The translations under genes and the position numbers were made by a program. A stretch of DNA of 64,000 bases from positions 58,732 through 122,731 of the forward strand of contig JAUVXR010000005.1 in NCBI GenBank assembly GCA_030603495.1, written 5' to 3'. Below are positions 8,340 through 18,015 of the stretch, piece by piece. Below the pieces are notes generated by a model, which was not told the origin of the DNA, did not search any database, and was given only the letters and a program-made list of their open reading frames with translations. The stretch is from a bacterium. Lineage in GTDB: Bacteria; Armatimonadota; Zipacnadia; Zipacnadales; Zipacnadaceae. Position 1 is the first letter of the stretch. Each line of letters begins with the position of its first letter.

Positions 8340-10748
8340 ATGGACCCTCGCAGTCTGCGTGTGCTTGAGTATGCCCGGATCGTCGAGCAGCTCGCTGACC
8401 TGGCCGCTACCAGCCTGGGGCGGCAGCGCTGCCAGCAGCTTCGGCCCAGTAGCGATCCGAGCTGGATCAGCCAGCAGCTTACCGAAACCAGTGAGGCCCG
8501 GCGGCTGCTCGATGCCGTTCCGCCCTCCTTCGGCGGCATAACTGACGTCCGCGCCCTGCTGCAGAAGTCCCAGCTCGGCTCGCTGCTCGAGCCCAGCGAA
8601 CTGCTGGCGATCCGCGAGTTAGCGCAAGCCTGCCAGCGGCAGCTCCACTACTTCCGCCAGAGCGAAGCGCAGGCGCCAAACCTCGCCGAACTCGGCCTGC
8701 GGCTGCAGGAGTACCCCCACCTTGACGAGGAGATCTCCCGTTGCCTCAGCGACGATGCCAATATCAAGACGGATGCCTCTCATCATCTTGCCACACTCCA
8801 CAGCCGCGCTCAGAGATTGTATCAGCGGATTCAGGAGCGTATGAACAGCCTCGTCGAGCAGTATCGCCACCGGGGTGTACTGCAAGACCCGCTGGTCGTC
8901 CAACGGGCGAGCCGCTGGTGCCTGCCGGTGCAGAGCCAGTTTCAGTCGCGGGTCAAGGGCATTGTCCACGACCGCTCGGATAGCGGCGCGACGGTCTTCA
9001 TTGAGCCGCTGGATGTGGTGGACCTGGGCAACGAGCTGCGCGAGACCGAGCTGGCCATCGAAGAGGAGGAGCGCCGCATTCTACAGGAGCTGACCGCTCT
9101 GGTCGCTACACGAGCCGACGACCTAACCCAGGACCTCCAGCGCATATCCGTGCTTGACTTCATCTTCGCCAAGGGCCGCCTGTCGCTGGCCCAGAATGCC
9201 GTGGAGCCGCAGATCACTAACGAACGGGGCTACCTCAACCTCAACGGCGCGTGCCACCCGCTGCTGCACGGCGAAGTGGTACCGATAGATTTCTGGATCG
9301 GCGAGGACTTCACGACGCTGGTCATCACCGGCCCAAATACCGGCGGCAAGACCGTGTCGCTCAAGACCGTCGGGCTGCTGGCGCTGATGGCTCAGTCGGG
9401 CCTGCATATCCCCGCCGAACCGGGAACCGTAATCTCCGTCTTTGATGCCGTTTATGCTGACATCGGCGACGAGCAAAGCATCGAGCAATCGCTGTCCAGC
9501 TTCAGCTCGCATATGACCCAGATCATAAAGATCGTCAGCCGCGTATCCGCCACTCAGCGTCAGGGCAGGCCGGTCAACGCGCTCGTGCTGCTCGACGAAA
9601 TCGGCGCTGGTACCGATCCCTCCGAGGGCGCGGCGCTGGCGATGTCGCTGCTCGAGTGGCTCCACCACGCCGGCTCCCGGACGATAGCAACTACCCACTA
9701 CAACGAGCTGAAGGCCTTCGCCTACTCGCGCGAGGGCATGGCGAACGCCTCCGTACAGTTCAACGTGCACACGCTGGCCCCAACCTATCATCTCCAAATC
9801 GGGGCAGCCGGCTCCAGCAACGCCTTCGAGATCGCCCAACGGCTGGGACTGGCCGCCGAACTGACCACGCGGGGGCGGCAGTTGTTGAGCGGCGAGAGCC
9901 GCGACTTCGTCCTAGCCCTGGAGCACGTCGAGCGGACCCAGCGGGAGCTGCACGCCGAAAGAACACAGGCCCGCCAGACTCAGCAGGAGTTGGAGCGGCT
10001 CCGCCAGCGCTATGAACGGGATGCGGCCGACCTGGAGCAGCAGCGCCAGGAGGCCATCGCCGCGGGCTTTGACGATGCCCAGAAGATCGTCGCCGAGACC
10101 CGGGCGCGCGCTGATGAGATCATCCGCCAACTCCAGGAACAAGCCGAGCACACCGCCGAGAGTGAAGAGCTGCGCGGCCAACTCAAAGTAGCGGAGGCGG
10201 AACTGGCGGCGGCGCAGGAGCAGTTCGACCGCGAGCAACAGCGGGCTGCTGAGCAGGAGGAAGCCGCCCGGATTCAGTTGCCGCCGGTTGAGGAAGTGAG
10301 CCGGGGCGACCGGGTTTACGTGCCGGCGTTTGACCGCGAGGGCGTGGTGCGCGAAGTACTCGACGAGGAGACCGCGCTCGTCCAGATCGGCAGCATCAGC
10401 ATCGAGGTCAATATCACCGACCTGCGCCAGCCACCCGAAGAGCCTGAGTTAGCCTCTTCCCCACCGGCTCCAGTACAGCGCGTGCAGGTCCGCAAGCAGC
10501 TCGGCGTATCCGACGAGATCGAGGTGCGGGGGATGACCGTAGGCGAGGCGCTCGCTGCACTGGATAAGTACCTCGATGATGCCGCGCTGGCAGGACTGGA
10601 GCACGTGCGGATAATCCACGGCAAGGGCACCGGTACACTGCGCCGGGCCGTTCACGTCTACCTGCACCAGCATCCGGCGGTGCGCGATTTCCAGACCGCC
10701 GAGCGGGCCGGCGGCGAAGGCGCAACCGAAGTTGACCTGCTAAGCTAG
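8340..10748 (+). CDS. mutS2: Endonuclease MutS2
   Basis: An 802-residue MutS2, in the usual size range. MutS2 acts on recombination intermediates and, in some bacteria, on collided ribosomes; it is not a mismatch-repair MutS. Domains in order: N-terminal core/clamp, ATPase with Walker A GPNTGGKT (about 332) and Walker B region LLDEIGAGTDPSEGAAL, a long Gln/Glu/Arg-rich coiled coil (about 520-640), a KOW-like segment (GDRVYVPAF) and a C-terminal Smr nuclease domain with HGKGTGTLR. ACGGAGGAC precedes the ATG. It directly follows the HDAC-like gene. Confidence 0.97.
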   Translation: MDPRSLRVLEYARIVEQLADLAATSLGRQRCQQLRPSSDPSWISQQLTETSEARRLLDAVPPSFGGITDVRALLQKSQLGSLLEPSELLAIRELAQACQRQLHYFRQSEAQAPNLAELGLRLQEYPHLDEEISRCLSDDANIKTDASHHLATLHSRAQRLYQRIQERMNSLVEQYRHRGVLQDPLVVQRASRWCLPVQSQFQSRVKGIVHDRSDSGATVFIEPLDVVDLGNELRETELAIEEEERRILQELTALVATRADDLTQDLQRISVLDFIFAKGRLSLAQNAVEPQITNERGYLNLNGACHPLLHGEVVPIDFWIGEDFTTLVITGPNTGGKTVSLKTVGLLALMAQSGLHIPAEPGTVISVFDAVYADIGDEQSIEQSLSSFSSHMTQIIKIVSRVSATQRQGRPVNALVLLDEIGAGTDPSEGAALAMSLLEWLHHAGSRTIATTHYNELKAFAYSREGMANASVQFNVHTLAPTYHLQIGAAGSSNAFEIAQRLGLAAELTTRGRQLLSGESRDFVLALEHVERTQRELHAERTQARQTQQELERLRQRYERDAADLEQQRQEAIAAGFDDAQKIVAETRARADEIIRQLQEQAEHTAESEELRGQLKVAEAELAAAQEQFDREQQRAAEQEEAARIQLPPVEEVSRGDRVYVPAFDREGVVREVLDEETALVQIGSISIEVNITDLRQPPEEPELASSPPAPVQRVQVRKQLGVSDEIEVRGMTVGEALAALDKYLDDAALAGLEHVRIIHGKGTGTLRRAVHVYLHQHPAVRDFQTAERAGGEGATEVDLLS

Positions 10749-10895
10749 TACCTGCTGGCGTTGATTGGCATTATCTGGTGGCGGAGCATTTGGCGGTTCC
10801 TGCGTATCCGGCGGGCCGGCCTCGCTGCGCTCGACACGGCCCCTCCAACGGCGTAACACAATGCTACAATAAGGTTTTCGGAGGGGCCTGTCGCC

Positions 10896-10920
10896 GGAAG
10901 CTTCGCAACGCGAAGCTTCC
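10896..10920. repeat. Perfect palindromic hairpin between mutS2 and the DUF3160 gene
   Basis: GGAAGCTTCG and CGAAGCTTCC form a 10-bp perfect inverted repeat around a 5-base loop. No T-run follows, so it is not a classical terminator. The rest of the 293-base gap (10749-11041) holds nothing else I can identify. Confidence 0.6.
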
Positions 10921-11041
10921 AAGGCTGGCCCTAAAGGGGTAAGTGTATGCCCCGACCAATCCACGATGGTGGAACAAACAGTCTTCCGCCCGCGTCTAAT
11001 AAGCCGTCCGACGACACTTGTATAGACAGGGGGAGTTACTA

Positions 11042-13294
11042 ATGTATCCACCACACAGCTTTTCACCGATTTGGGCATTGGGCGTCTGTGCCGCAATCAT
11101 TGCGGTGGCACTGTTGGGCTGTAGCAGCGACAAGAATAACGGTGCCCAGGCCAACCAGCAACCCGGCCAGGCGGCCGCACAAGACCAAGGCCCGAAGTCC
11201 GGCCTTGCCCAGTATTATGAACCGTCCGAGGTGGAGTTCACTGCGAATGCGCCCGGATACTCTCTGCCGCTGGACCTCGATGCCGTGGCAAACGAAGACG
11301 CGATGCGCAGGCTGTCCGCCGAGGCCAAGCAGCTTCTCAACCAAAACGGCTTCGTGGTGACACCGGCAGGCCCGAAAGAAGACATGGCCGACGTCTACGA
11401 CGACATCAGACGTAGTCATATGCCGGTCTACGTCACCGCCGACAGCCTCCTGCACGTCTACCACATCCAATTCGACGAGAGCCTCAAGGATATCGAGGAG
11501 CGGGAGTTTTATGCTGATTTGGTTACTCTCAGCGTTCAACTTGCGGGGCACAGTATTGACCAGTATGGCCAGCTCACCGGCGACTTAAAGGAGGCCGCCC
11601 GGCGCAACTGGGCCTTTTTCACTGTTGCATGGGCGCTGCTCCAGGGCGAGATATGGCAGGGAGCAATGAGCGTGGCTTTGCCTGGCACTGAACTCTACGC
11701 GGAGGTACCCCTCATCGAGGCCCACGAGGGCTTTGCGGTCAGCCCCATATTCAAGTACAAGGAAGACTACTCGCAGTATGTGCCACGCGGGCATTACACG
11801 CGCAGCGAGGAGCTGAAGCGGTACTTCAAGGCGATGATGTGGTACGGGCGGATGGCCTTCCTGCTCAAGGGCACCGACCTCGACCCGAATGCGCTGGTCT
11901 CGGAGGAGGACGCCCGCATCCAGACGCTGCAGGCCTGCCTCATTGCCCAGCGGCTCTACGGCCCCGACCAGGAGCCGGACCTGGCGGCAATCTGGAACCG
12001 TATCTACCAGGTTACCGCCTTCTACGTCGGGTTGGCCGATGACCTGACGCCGCCCGAATACGCAGAGGTGATTGAAAAGGTCTACGGCACCGCCTTCGCC
12101 TGGCAGGAGCTGGCTGATGAGGCCAAGCTGCTCGAACTCAAGGGCCACCTGGCTGCCCTGCGCTCGCCCCAGATCTACGGCGGCACCGGCAGTATCCAGC
12201 TAACGCCGCCGCTGTCCCGAGATGAGCTGGCCAAGAATCTCGACAAGACCAAGGGGATGCGGCTGATGGGCCAGCGCTTCATCCCCGACTCGTATATGTT
12301 CCAGCAGCTCGTCTTCCCCGCCACGCGTATGTTTACGGGGCAGGGCCAGCCGTTTACGCTGGTGCAAAGCGCCGGCGGGCCGATCCGCGGCTTTCCCCGG
12401 GGGCTGGATGTGATGTCCGTCCTGGGCAGCCAACGGGCCGCCGACATACTGGAGGCCGCAGGTGATACTGACTACGAGCGTTATGATGAAAAGCTGGATG
12501 AACTGAAGGAGATGTTTGCCGCCTTCACACCGGCGCAGTGGAACCGGAACCTGTACTGGAGCTGGCTGTATGCGCTCCAGGCGCTTATCGAGGAGCGGGG
12601 CGAAGGCTATCCCAGCTTCATGCGCACCGAGGCCTGGCAGGACCGCCAGCTCAACGCCGCACTAGCCTCGTGGGCGGAACTGCGCCACGATACCATCCTC
12701 TACGCCAAGCAGAGCTACGCGATGGAGATGACGGGAATGCCAACGCGCCCGCAAGAGCCGCCGCCGGGCTACGTCGAGCCGGTGCCCGAGTTCTACGCCC
12801 GGCTGCTGGCGCTCACCGAGATGACTCAGCGCGGCCTCAGCGACATGGAGGTGCTCGACCAACAGGCCACACTGCGCCTCCAGGCCCTGGCGAACATCCT
12901 GCGGCAACTGCTAGACATCTCGGCCAAGGAACTCGCTAACCAGCCGCTGACCGAGGAGGAATACAACTTCATCAAGCACTTCGGCAGGTCCCTGAGTCGG
13001 GTTACTGCCGGCGTGGAGGAGACCGGCGCGAAGACCACGATGATCGCCGATGTGCACACTGACGGCAACACTCGGCAGGCGCTGGAAGAAGGGGTCGGCT
13101 ACATTCAGCACATCACGGTCGCCTATCAACTCCCCGACGGCCGAATCGCGGTAGGCAGAGGGCCAGTCTTCAGCTACTACGAGTTCAAGCAGCCGCTGGC
13201 CGACCGCCTCACCGACGAAGCCTGGCGGCAGATGCTCGAGTACGGCCAAACCCCCGACCCGCCGGAGTGGACGAGCAGCTTCAAGACGTGGTAA
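11042..13294 (+). CDS. DUF3160 lipoprotein
   Basis: A 750-residue protein from ATG 11042, preceded by GGGGGAG at 11028-11034; the frame also opens at TTG 11018, which is less likely. The N-terminus is a lipoprotein signal with hydrophobic core VCAAIIAVALLGC, so it is exported and lipid-anchored. The body (TADSLLHVYHIQFDESLKDI, aromatic-rich helices, HTDGNTRQALEEGVG near the end) matches DUF3160, a family of large secreted proteins of unknown activity. The C-terminal 14 bases overlap the convergent tgt gene. Confidence 0.85.
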   Translation: MYPPHSFSPIWALGVCAAIIAVALLGCSSDKNNGAQANQQPGQAAAQDQGPKSGLAQYYEPSEVEFTANAPGYSLPLDLDAVANEDAMRRLSAEAKQLLNQNGFVVTPAGPKEDMADVYDDIRRSHMPVYVTADSLLHVYHIQFDESLKDIEEREFYADLVTLSVQLAGHSIDQYGQLTGDLKEAARRNWAFFTVAWALLQGEIWQGAMSVALPGTELYAEVPLIEAHEGFAVSPIFKYKEDYSQYVPRGHYTRSEELKRYFKAMMWYGRMAFLLKGTDLDPNALVSEEDARIQTLQACLIAQRLYGPDQEPDLAAIWNRIYQVTAFYVGLADDLTPPEYAEVIEKVYGTAFAWQELADEAKLLELKGHLAALRSPQIYGGTGSIQLTPPLSRDELAKNLDKTKGMRLMGQRFIPDSYMFQQLVFPATRMFTGQGQPFTLVQSAGGPIRGFPRGLDVMSVLGSQRAADILEAAGDTDYERYDEKLDELKEMFAAFTPAQWNRNLYWSWLYALQALIEERGEGYPSFMRTEAWQDRQLNAALASWAELRHDTILYAKQSYAMEMTGMPTRPQEPPPGYVEPVPEFYARLLALTEMTQRGLSDMEVLDQQATLRLQALANILRQLLDISAKELANQPLTEEEYNFIKHFGRSLSRVTAGVEETGAKTTMIADVHTDGNTRQALEEGVGYIQHITVAYQLPDGRIAVGRGPVFSYYEFKQPLADRLTDEAWRQMLEYGQTPDPPEWTSSFKTW

Positions 13295-14384
13295 TGGATA
13301 CCACGCGTGTACGGAGTTGATCCAAGTCTCCAGTGGGGATCATTTCCCGAATCTGCTTCATAAGCTGGGCAAAGAAGCGCAGGTTGTGCAGGGTTAGCAG
13401 CCGCCAGGCAGCGGCCTCCTCCAAGCGGAACAGATGATGCAGATAAGCACGGCTGTATCGCGTGCAGGCTGGGCAGTCACATTGCTCCGACAGGGGGCGG
13501 AAATCGTCGCGGTAACGCGCATTGTTGATTCTGATCGTGCCCTCCCAAGTATAGAGCAAGCCGTGGCGGGCGTTGCGCGTGGGTATGACGCAGTCGAACA
13601 GATCAATTCCGTGCGCTACCGCCTCGATCATCTGCATGGGTATGCCCACTCCGAGCAGGTGCTTGGGCACGGCCTCGGGCAGCTCGGGAAGCACCGCCGC
13701 GACAGCCGCGAACATCTCCTGCTCGGTCTCCCCCACCGAAACACCGCCGATCGCATACCCGGGGAAGCCAATCTCCGCCGTGGCCCGCGCACTCTGCGTA
13801 CGCAGGTCGGGATAGACACTCCCCTGGACGATGCCAAACAACGCCTGCGCCGAATTGTTGTGTGCGGCCTTGCTGCGCTCCGCCCAACGCAGCGTGCGCG
13901 CCATTGAACGGGCGGCATCTTCGTGGGAGCAGGGGTACGAGGTACACTCGTCGAAGGCCATTATTATGTCGGCCCCGAGCTGGTTCTGCACCTGGACGGA
14001 GGCTTCGGGGGTGAGGCGTATCTCGTGGCCATCCAGCGGCGAGGGCAGAATGACGCCCTCGTCGGTGATATTCTTCGCATCGGCGAGCGAAAAGACCTGG
14101 AAGCCGCCGCTGTCGGTGGCAATCACGCCGGGCCAGTTCATAAACTCGTGCAGCCCCCCGGCCCGTTGGATTGTCTCCGCGCCCGGCCGGACCAGCAGGT
14201 GAAAGGCATTAGACATCACTGACTGCACGCCAACGACGGCGACATCTTCCAGCGAGCAGGCCTTGACCACACCCCGGCTGGCGCAGGGCATAAATGCGGG
14301 TGTTTCCAGCACGCCGTGAGCAGTCACCAACCGGCCCGCGCGGGCCGACGAATTTTGGTCACGGGCCACTACTTCAAAATCCAT
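13281..14384 (-). CDS. tgt: Queuine/preQ1 tRNA-guanine transglycosylase
   Basis: A 367-residue Tgt that swaps guanine 34 for preQ1 in tRNAs with GUN anticodons. Visible are DSGGFQVFSL (catalytic Asp region), FDECTSYP, GVSVGE, the nucleophile region LFDCVIPTRNARHG and the zinc site CDCPAC with a downstream His. It starts at ATG 14384, 22 bases after the queA stop, so queA-tgt form a two-gene queuosine unit from the promoter at 15492-15521. Length and motifs are complete. Its last codons overlap the convergent DUF3160 gene. Confidence 0.97.
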   Translation of the reverse strand: MDFEVVARDQNSSARAGRLVTAHGVLETPAFMPCASRGVVKACSLEDVAVVGVQSVMSNAFHLLVRPGAETIQRAGGLHEFMNWPGVIATDSGGFQVFSLADAKNITDEGVILPSPLDGHEIRLTPEASVQVQNQLGADIIMAFDECTSYPCSHEDAARSMARTLRWAERSKAAHNNSAQALFGIVQGSVYPDLRTQSARATAEIGFPGYAIGGVSVGETEQEMFAAVAAVLPELPEAVPKHLLGVGIPMQMIEAVAHGIDLFDCVIPTRNARHGLLYTWEGTIRINNARYRDDFRPLSEQCDCPACTRYSRAYLHHLFRLEEAAAWRLLTLHNLRFFAQLMKQIREMIPTGDLDQLRTRVVSITTS

Positions 14385-14406
14385 GGAATTCCCCTACTGC
14401 CCGGAC

Positions 14407-15471
14407 TCACACGATTAGCATGCAGTCTCCGTAGCTGTAGAACCGGTATTTGTGTTCCACGGCTTCCTGGTAGGCCTCGAGGACATGCTCGCGGCCGGCA
14501 AAGGCGCTGACCAGCATCAGCAGCGTCGAGCGCGGCAGGTGAAAATTGGTCAGCAGCACGTCTACGGCTCGAAACCGGTAGCCCGGATAGATGAACAGGT
14601 CGCTCGTGCCCTCGCCGCCGGATACTCGCCCCGACTCGTCGGCGACTGTTTCCAGGGTACGCACGACGGTCGTACCCACCGCTACTACCCGGCCACCGGT
14701 GTCTCGGCAGTTGTTGATGATGTGGGCAGCCTCGGAGCTGATCTCATAGCTTTCCCCGTCCATCCGGTGGTCTTCGACCATCTCGACCTGCACCGGGCGA
14801 AAGGTGCCCAGACCCACGTGCAAGGTTATCCGGGCAATCGCGACGCCCTGGTCGGCGAACCGCTCCAGCATACCCTCGTCGAAATGCAGACCCGCTGTCG
14901 GAGCGGCGACCGCTCCGGGGAGCCGGGCATAAACCGTCTGGTAGCGTCGGCGGTCCCGTTGTTCCTGAGCCACTTGTGCTGGTGGAGACTCCCCCGACGG
15001 TTTCTGATCGCGGTGGATGTAGGGAGGCAGCGGCGTGTGCCCGACCCGGTCCAGCATCGCCATGAGGTCGCCGTCGCACTCCAGGCGCACCACGCGTACC
15101 CCTGCGGGCCGCTCTTGTAAGATCGTGGCGCTGATTTGGCCGCCGAAGTCGATCACCTCCCCCACACGCAGGCGGCGGGCCGGCCGAGCCAGCGCCTCCC
15201 AGTGGCCGTCGCTGACTGGCCGCAGGAGTAACAGCTCGGCTTCGCCGCCGGTGGCACGGTGGCCGAGCAGGCGGGCAGGGATCACCCGAGTATCATTTAT
15301 CACCACGCAGTCGCCGGGCGTCAGGTACTGCGGGAGATCAGTAAATCCGCGATGTGCCCTGCCGCCGCTACGCCGATCCAGCACCAGCATCCGGGAGGCG
15401 GCTCGCTCTGCCAGGGGCTGCTGGGCAATAAGTTCGGATGGCAAATCGTAAGCAAACAGGCTGACGCGCAC
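14407..15471 (-). CDS. queA: S-adenosylmethionine:tRNA ribosyltransferase-isomerase
   Basis: A 354-residue QueA, which transfers and isomerises the ribosyl moiety of AdoMet onto preQ1-modified tRNA to give epoxyqueuosine. The N-terminal pattern FAYDLPSELIAQQPL, VVINDTRVIPARL, the PLPPYI segment, PTAGLHFDE and the C-terminal TNFHLPRSTLLMLVSAFAG are all family signatures. The start is GTG 15471, seven bases after AAGGAG. It lies upstream of tgt on the same strand and divergent from ftsK. Confidence 0.97.
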   Translation of the reverse strand: MRVSLFAYDLPSELIAQQPLAERAASRMLVLDRRSGGRAHRGFTDLPQYLTPGDCVVINDTRVIPARLLGHRATGGEAELLLLRPVSDGHWEALARPARRLRVGEVIDFGGQISATILQERPAGVRVVRLECDGDLMAMLDRVGHTPLPPYIHRDQKPSGESPPAQVAQEQRDRRRYQTVYARLPGAVAAPTAGLHFDEGMLERFADQGVAIARITLHVGLGTFRPVQVEMVEDHRMDGESYEISSEAAHIINNCRDTGGRVVAVGTTVVRTLETVADESGRVSGGEGTSDLFIYPGYRFRAVDVLLTNFHLPRSTLLMLVSAFAGREHVLEAYQEAVEHKYRFYSYGDCMLIV

Positions 15472-15491
15472 TTCCAGACTCCTTCAAGGTC

Positions 15492-15521
15492 AGTGTACCG
15501 CCCGCCTCTCCCACTTGTCAA
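15492..15521 (-). promoter_or_regulatory. Promoter for queA-tgt
   Basis: On the minus strand TTGACA (15521-15516), an 18-base spacer and TACACT (15497-15492) lie about 20 bases before the queA GTG. The leader would be very short, so a preQ1 riboswitch has no room between promoter and gene. Confidence 0.6.
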
Positions 15522-15570
15522 CAACCCGCCGACTGTCCGCCCCGCCCTTTCGTAGCATGGCCATTTGTGT

Positions 15571-15576
15571 TATAAT
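15571..15576 (+). promoter_or_regulatory. -10 element upstream of ftsK
   Basis: TATAAT preceded by TGTGT, about 80 bases before the ftsK ATG. No good -35 hexamer is visible at the right distance, so the promoter may rely on the upstream TG. Confidence 0.4.
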
Positions 15577-15656
15577 AGCCTCATCAGCCAGCGGGCTAGC
15601 GGATAATCACCCGCCTGACGACGCAGACTACTTCGAAGACTCGGAGGGTGACAGGG

Positions 15657-17981
15657 ATGGCACGCCATCAGCATGATGACCGGCTGAGGCGCGATATCAT
15701 CGGCATTGCTCTCGCCGCGCTGGGCGCCTTGATACTGGTCAGCCTCTTCTACGGGTACCAGGACACCGGCTTCCTCCCACGCACGGTCTCGCACGCCCTG
15801 CTTGTGGCCTTTGGCCTCGGTGCATATCTTGCACCACTTCTCCTCTTTGTATTAGGCGTACTGTTTATGCTGGAGCGCCGGGACCTGGGCGATATCCGCA
15901 CCGTTGTCGGTCTGGGCCTACTGTTTCTCATAATAATCGTGCTCTTCCAGCTCGCGATCCCCCTGGAGATGTTCTTCGCCCCAGAGGCCATCCGCGCAGG
16001 CGGCGGCTACGTCGGTGCAGTGGCTGGCTGGGTGCTCATCAAAGTGGTCGGCCTGTGGGGCAGCTATATCGTGATGACTGCGCTGCTCGTGATTGCCGCG
16101 CTATTGATAACACGCGTGCCGGTGGGAGAGCTAATCAGGAATACCGCCGGGGCAGTGACCAACGGTGGTGCTTACGCTCGCCGAACGGTAAAACGCAAGA
16201 TTCCCAAACGGGACCGAGAGCTGCGCGCTCGTGCCGAAAAGACGGTGCGTCACCGCCGGCCTCGGCGCGACGGGTCGGCTACGTCCCGGGTGGACCTTGA
16301 TGACAATGACGAACCGGCCCCGCGGCCCCGCCCGCAGCCGCCCGCTACCAAGGCACAGGACGCCGAGCCCGATGCTCACTCCTCCTCGGCCGGCAACAGC
16401 AACAATCCAGCATCCGCCGGGACCAAAGCTCGTGAGGAAAAGCCGCAGCTCAGGCTAATCAGTGGCCCCAGCGGCTTTATGGCGCCGCCGCTGGCCCTGC
16501 TGCGCAAAGAGGGCATAGAGAAGCAGACCAGTGAGATGCGCAAGGAGACTGCCGAGCGCATCATCAAGCTCGAGGATACTCTCGAGAGCTTCGGGATTAA
16601 CGCTAAGGTCACCCACTACGAACGGGGGCCGGTACTCACACGCTACGAAGTCGAGCCGGAGAAGGGCATTCGCGTTAACCAGATCACCCGACTGGCCGAT
16701 GATCTGGCGATGAGTCTGGCGGCAGTGGATGTGCGGGTCGAAGCGCCAATCCCCGGCAAGTCGGCGATTGGTATTGAAGTGCCCAACGAGCATCGTTCGC
16801 TGGTCAGCCTACGTGGTGTAATGGAGTCAGATGCCTTCCAGAAGCACCAAGGGATACTGCCTATTGCCCTGGGCCGTGATATCGCCGGACAGCCCATAGT
16901 GACCGATCTGGTACCGATGCCGCATCTGCTCATCGCCGGCGCCACCGGTTCAGGTAAGAGCATCTGTCTGCACTCGGTGATTCTGAGCCTGATCATGAGG
17001 CATCCGCCACACGAGCTCAAGCTCATTGTCATCGATCCCAAACGGGTGGAACTGGCCATATACGACGGTATCCCTCATCTGATGGCGCCGGTCGTCTACA
17101 GCATCAGGCAAGCGGCGGACGTACTGCACAAGGCCATCAAGGAGATGGAGAAGCGCTACGACAAGTTTGCCCTCAAGGGCGCTAGCAACATAGCCGAATA
17201 CAACGAGCTATCCCGGATGCCCAAGCAGCATGCTGCCGATGAGTTCGAGTCCATGCCTCGCGTAGTCATCATCATTGATGAGTTGGCCGACCTGATGATA
17301 CAGGCCCGCGCGGAGTTTGAGTACTCGATCTGCCGCATAGCCCAGCTCGCTCGGGCCACCGGCATTCACTTGGTGGTCGCCACGCAGCGCCCAGCGGTCA
17401 CTGTTATCACCGGCAACATCAAGGCCAATATGCCATCGCGCATCGCCTTGGCGGTGGCTTCGATCCCCGATTCGCGGACTATCCTGGACAGCCAGGGGGC
17501 GGAGCGGCTAATCGGTACTGGGGACATGCTCTATGCTCCAATTGATGCGCTCAAGCCCCGGCGTATCCAGGGCTCGTTCGTCCGGCGCGAAGACATCGCT
17601 AAGGTGGTCAGCCACCTCTGCAAGCAGGGCGAGCCGGAGTTTGAGATAATCCCGCAGCTGGCCTCTGACGAAGACGACTTCGCCGCGGAAATTGAAGCCA
17701 GTGACGAGCTGTTTAATGCCGCTGCCGAGTATGTAATCAGCGAGCAGCAGGCCTCGGTCTCCATGCTCCAGCGCCGCTTCAAAATCGGCTACGCCCGCGC
17801 CGGCCGGCTCATTGATACGATGGAGCAGAGAGGCATCGTCGGGCCCCACGAAGGCTCCAAGCCCCGCGAGGTACTGGGGAGCCGGGCCATGCTCGAAGAC
17901 ATTCCCGGAAGGTCGCGGAACCAGGGGGATACGGACGACGCCTCGGAAGACTTCACCGACAGCGGAGTCGGGTACGACTAA
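15657..17981 (+). CDS. ftsK: DNA translocase FtsK/SpoIIIE
   Basis: A 774-residue septal DNA pump that moves chromosome ends during division. N-terminal membrane segments (about residues 18-150, four predicted) are followed by a charged Pro/Arg/Ala linker (about 180-260), then the motor: Walker A GATGSGKS, DPKRVELAIYDGIPHL, Walker B VVIIIDELADLM and ATQRPAVTVITG. A C-terminal winged-helix gamma domain follows (SMLQRRFKIGYARAGRLIDT). ATG 15657 has GGAGGG eight bases upstream and is preferred to the GTG at 15648. The DNA methyltransferase gene follows closely. Confidence 0.95.
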   Translation: MARHQHDDRLRRDIIGIALAALGALILVSLFYGYQDTGFLPRTVSHALLVAFGLGAYLAPLLLFVLGVLFMLERRDLGDIRTVVGLGLLFLIIIVLFQLAIPLEMFFAPEAIRAGGGYVGAVAGWVLIKVVGLWGSYIVMTALLVIAALLITRVPVGELIRNTAGAVTNGGAYARRTVKRKIPKRDRELRARAEKTVRHRRPRRDGSATSRVDLDDNDEPAPRPRPQPPATKAQDAEPDAHSSSAGNSNNPASAGTKAREEKPQLRLISGPSGFMAPPLALLRKEGIEKQTSEMRKETAERIIKLEDTLESFGINAKVTHYERGPVLTRYEVEPEKGIRVNQITRLADDLAMSLAAVDVRVEAPIPGKSAIGIEVPNEHRSLVSLRGVMESDAFQKHQGILPIALGRDIAGQPIVTDLVPMPHLLIAGATGSGKSICLHSVILSLIMRHPPHELKLIVIDPKRVELAIYDGIPHLMAPVVYSIRQAADVLHKAIKEMEKRYDKFALKGASNIAEYNELSRMPKQHAADEFESMPRVVIIIDELADLMIQARAEFEYSICRIAQLARATGIHLVVATQRPAVTVITGNIKANMPSRIALAVASIPDSRTILDSQGAERLIGTGDMLYAPIDALKPRRIQGSFVRREDIAKVVSHLCKQGEPEFEIIPQLASDEDDFAAEIEASDELFNAAAEYVISEQQASVSMLQRRFKIGYARAGRLIDTMEQRGIVGPHEGSKPREVLGSRAMLEDIPGRSRNQGDTDDASEDFTDSGVGYD

Positions 17982-18015
17982 GGCCTATTGCGATCGAGGA
18001 GGAGAGCCTGCGCTT

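Noticed and set aside
15472..15656. Possible preQ1 riboswitch before queA
   Set aside because: The promoter lies about 20 bases from the start codon, leaving no space for an aptamer, and no preQ1 aptamer motif is seen.
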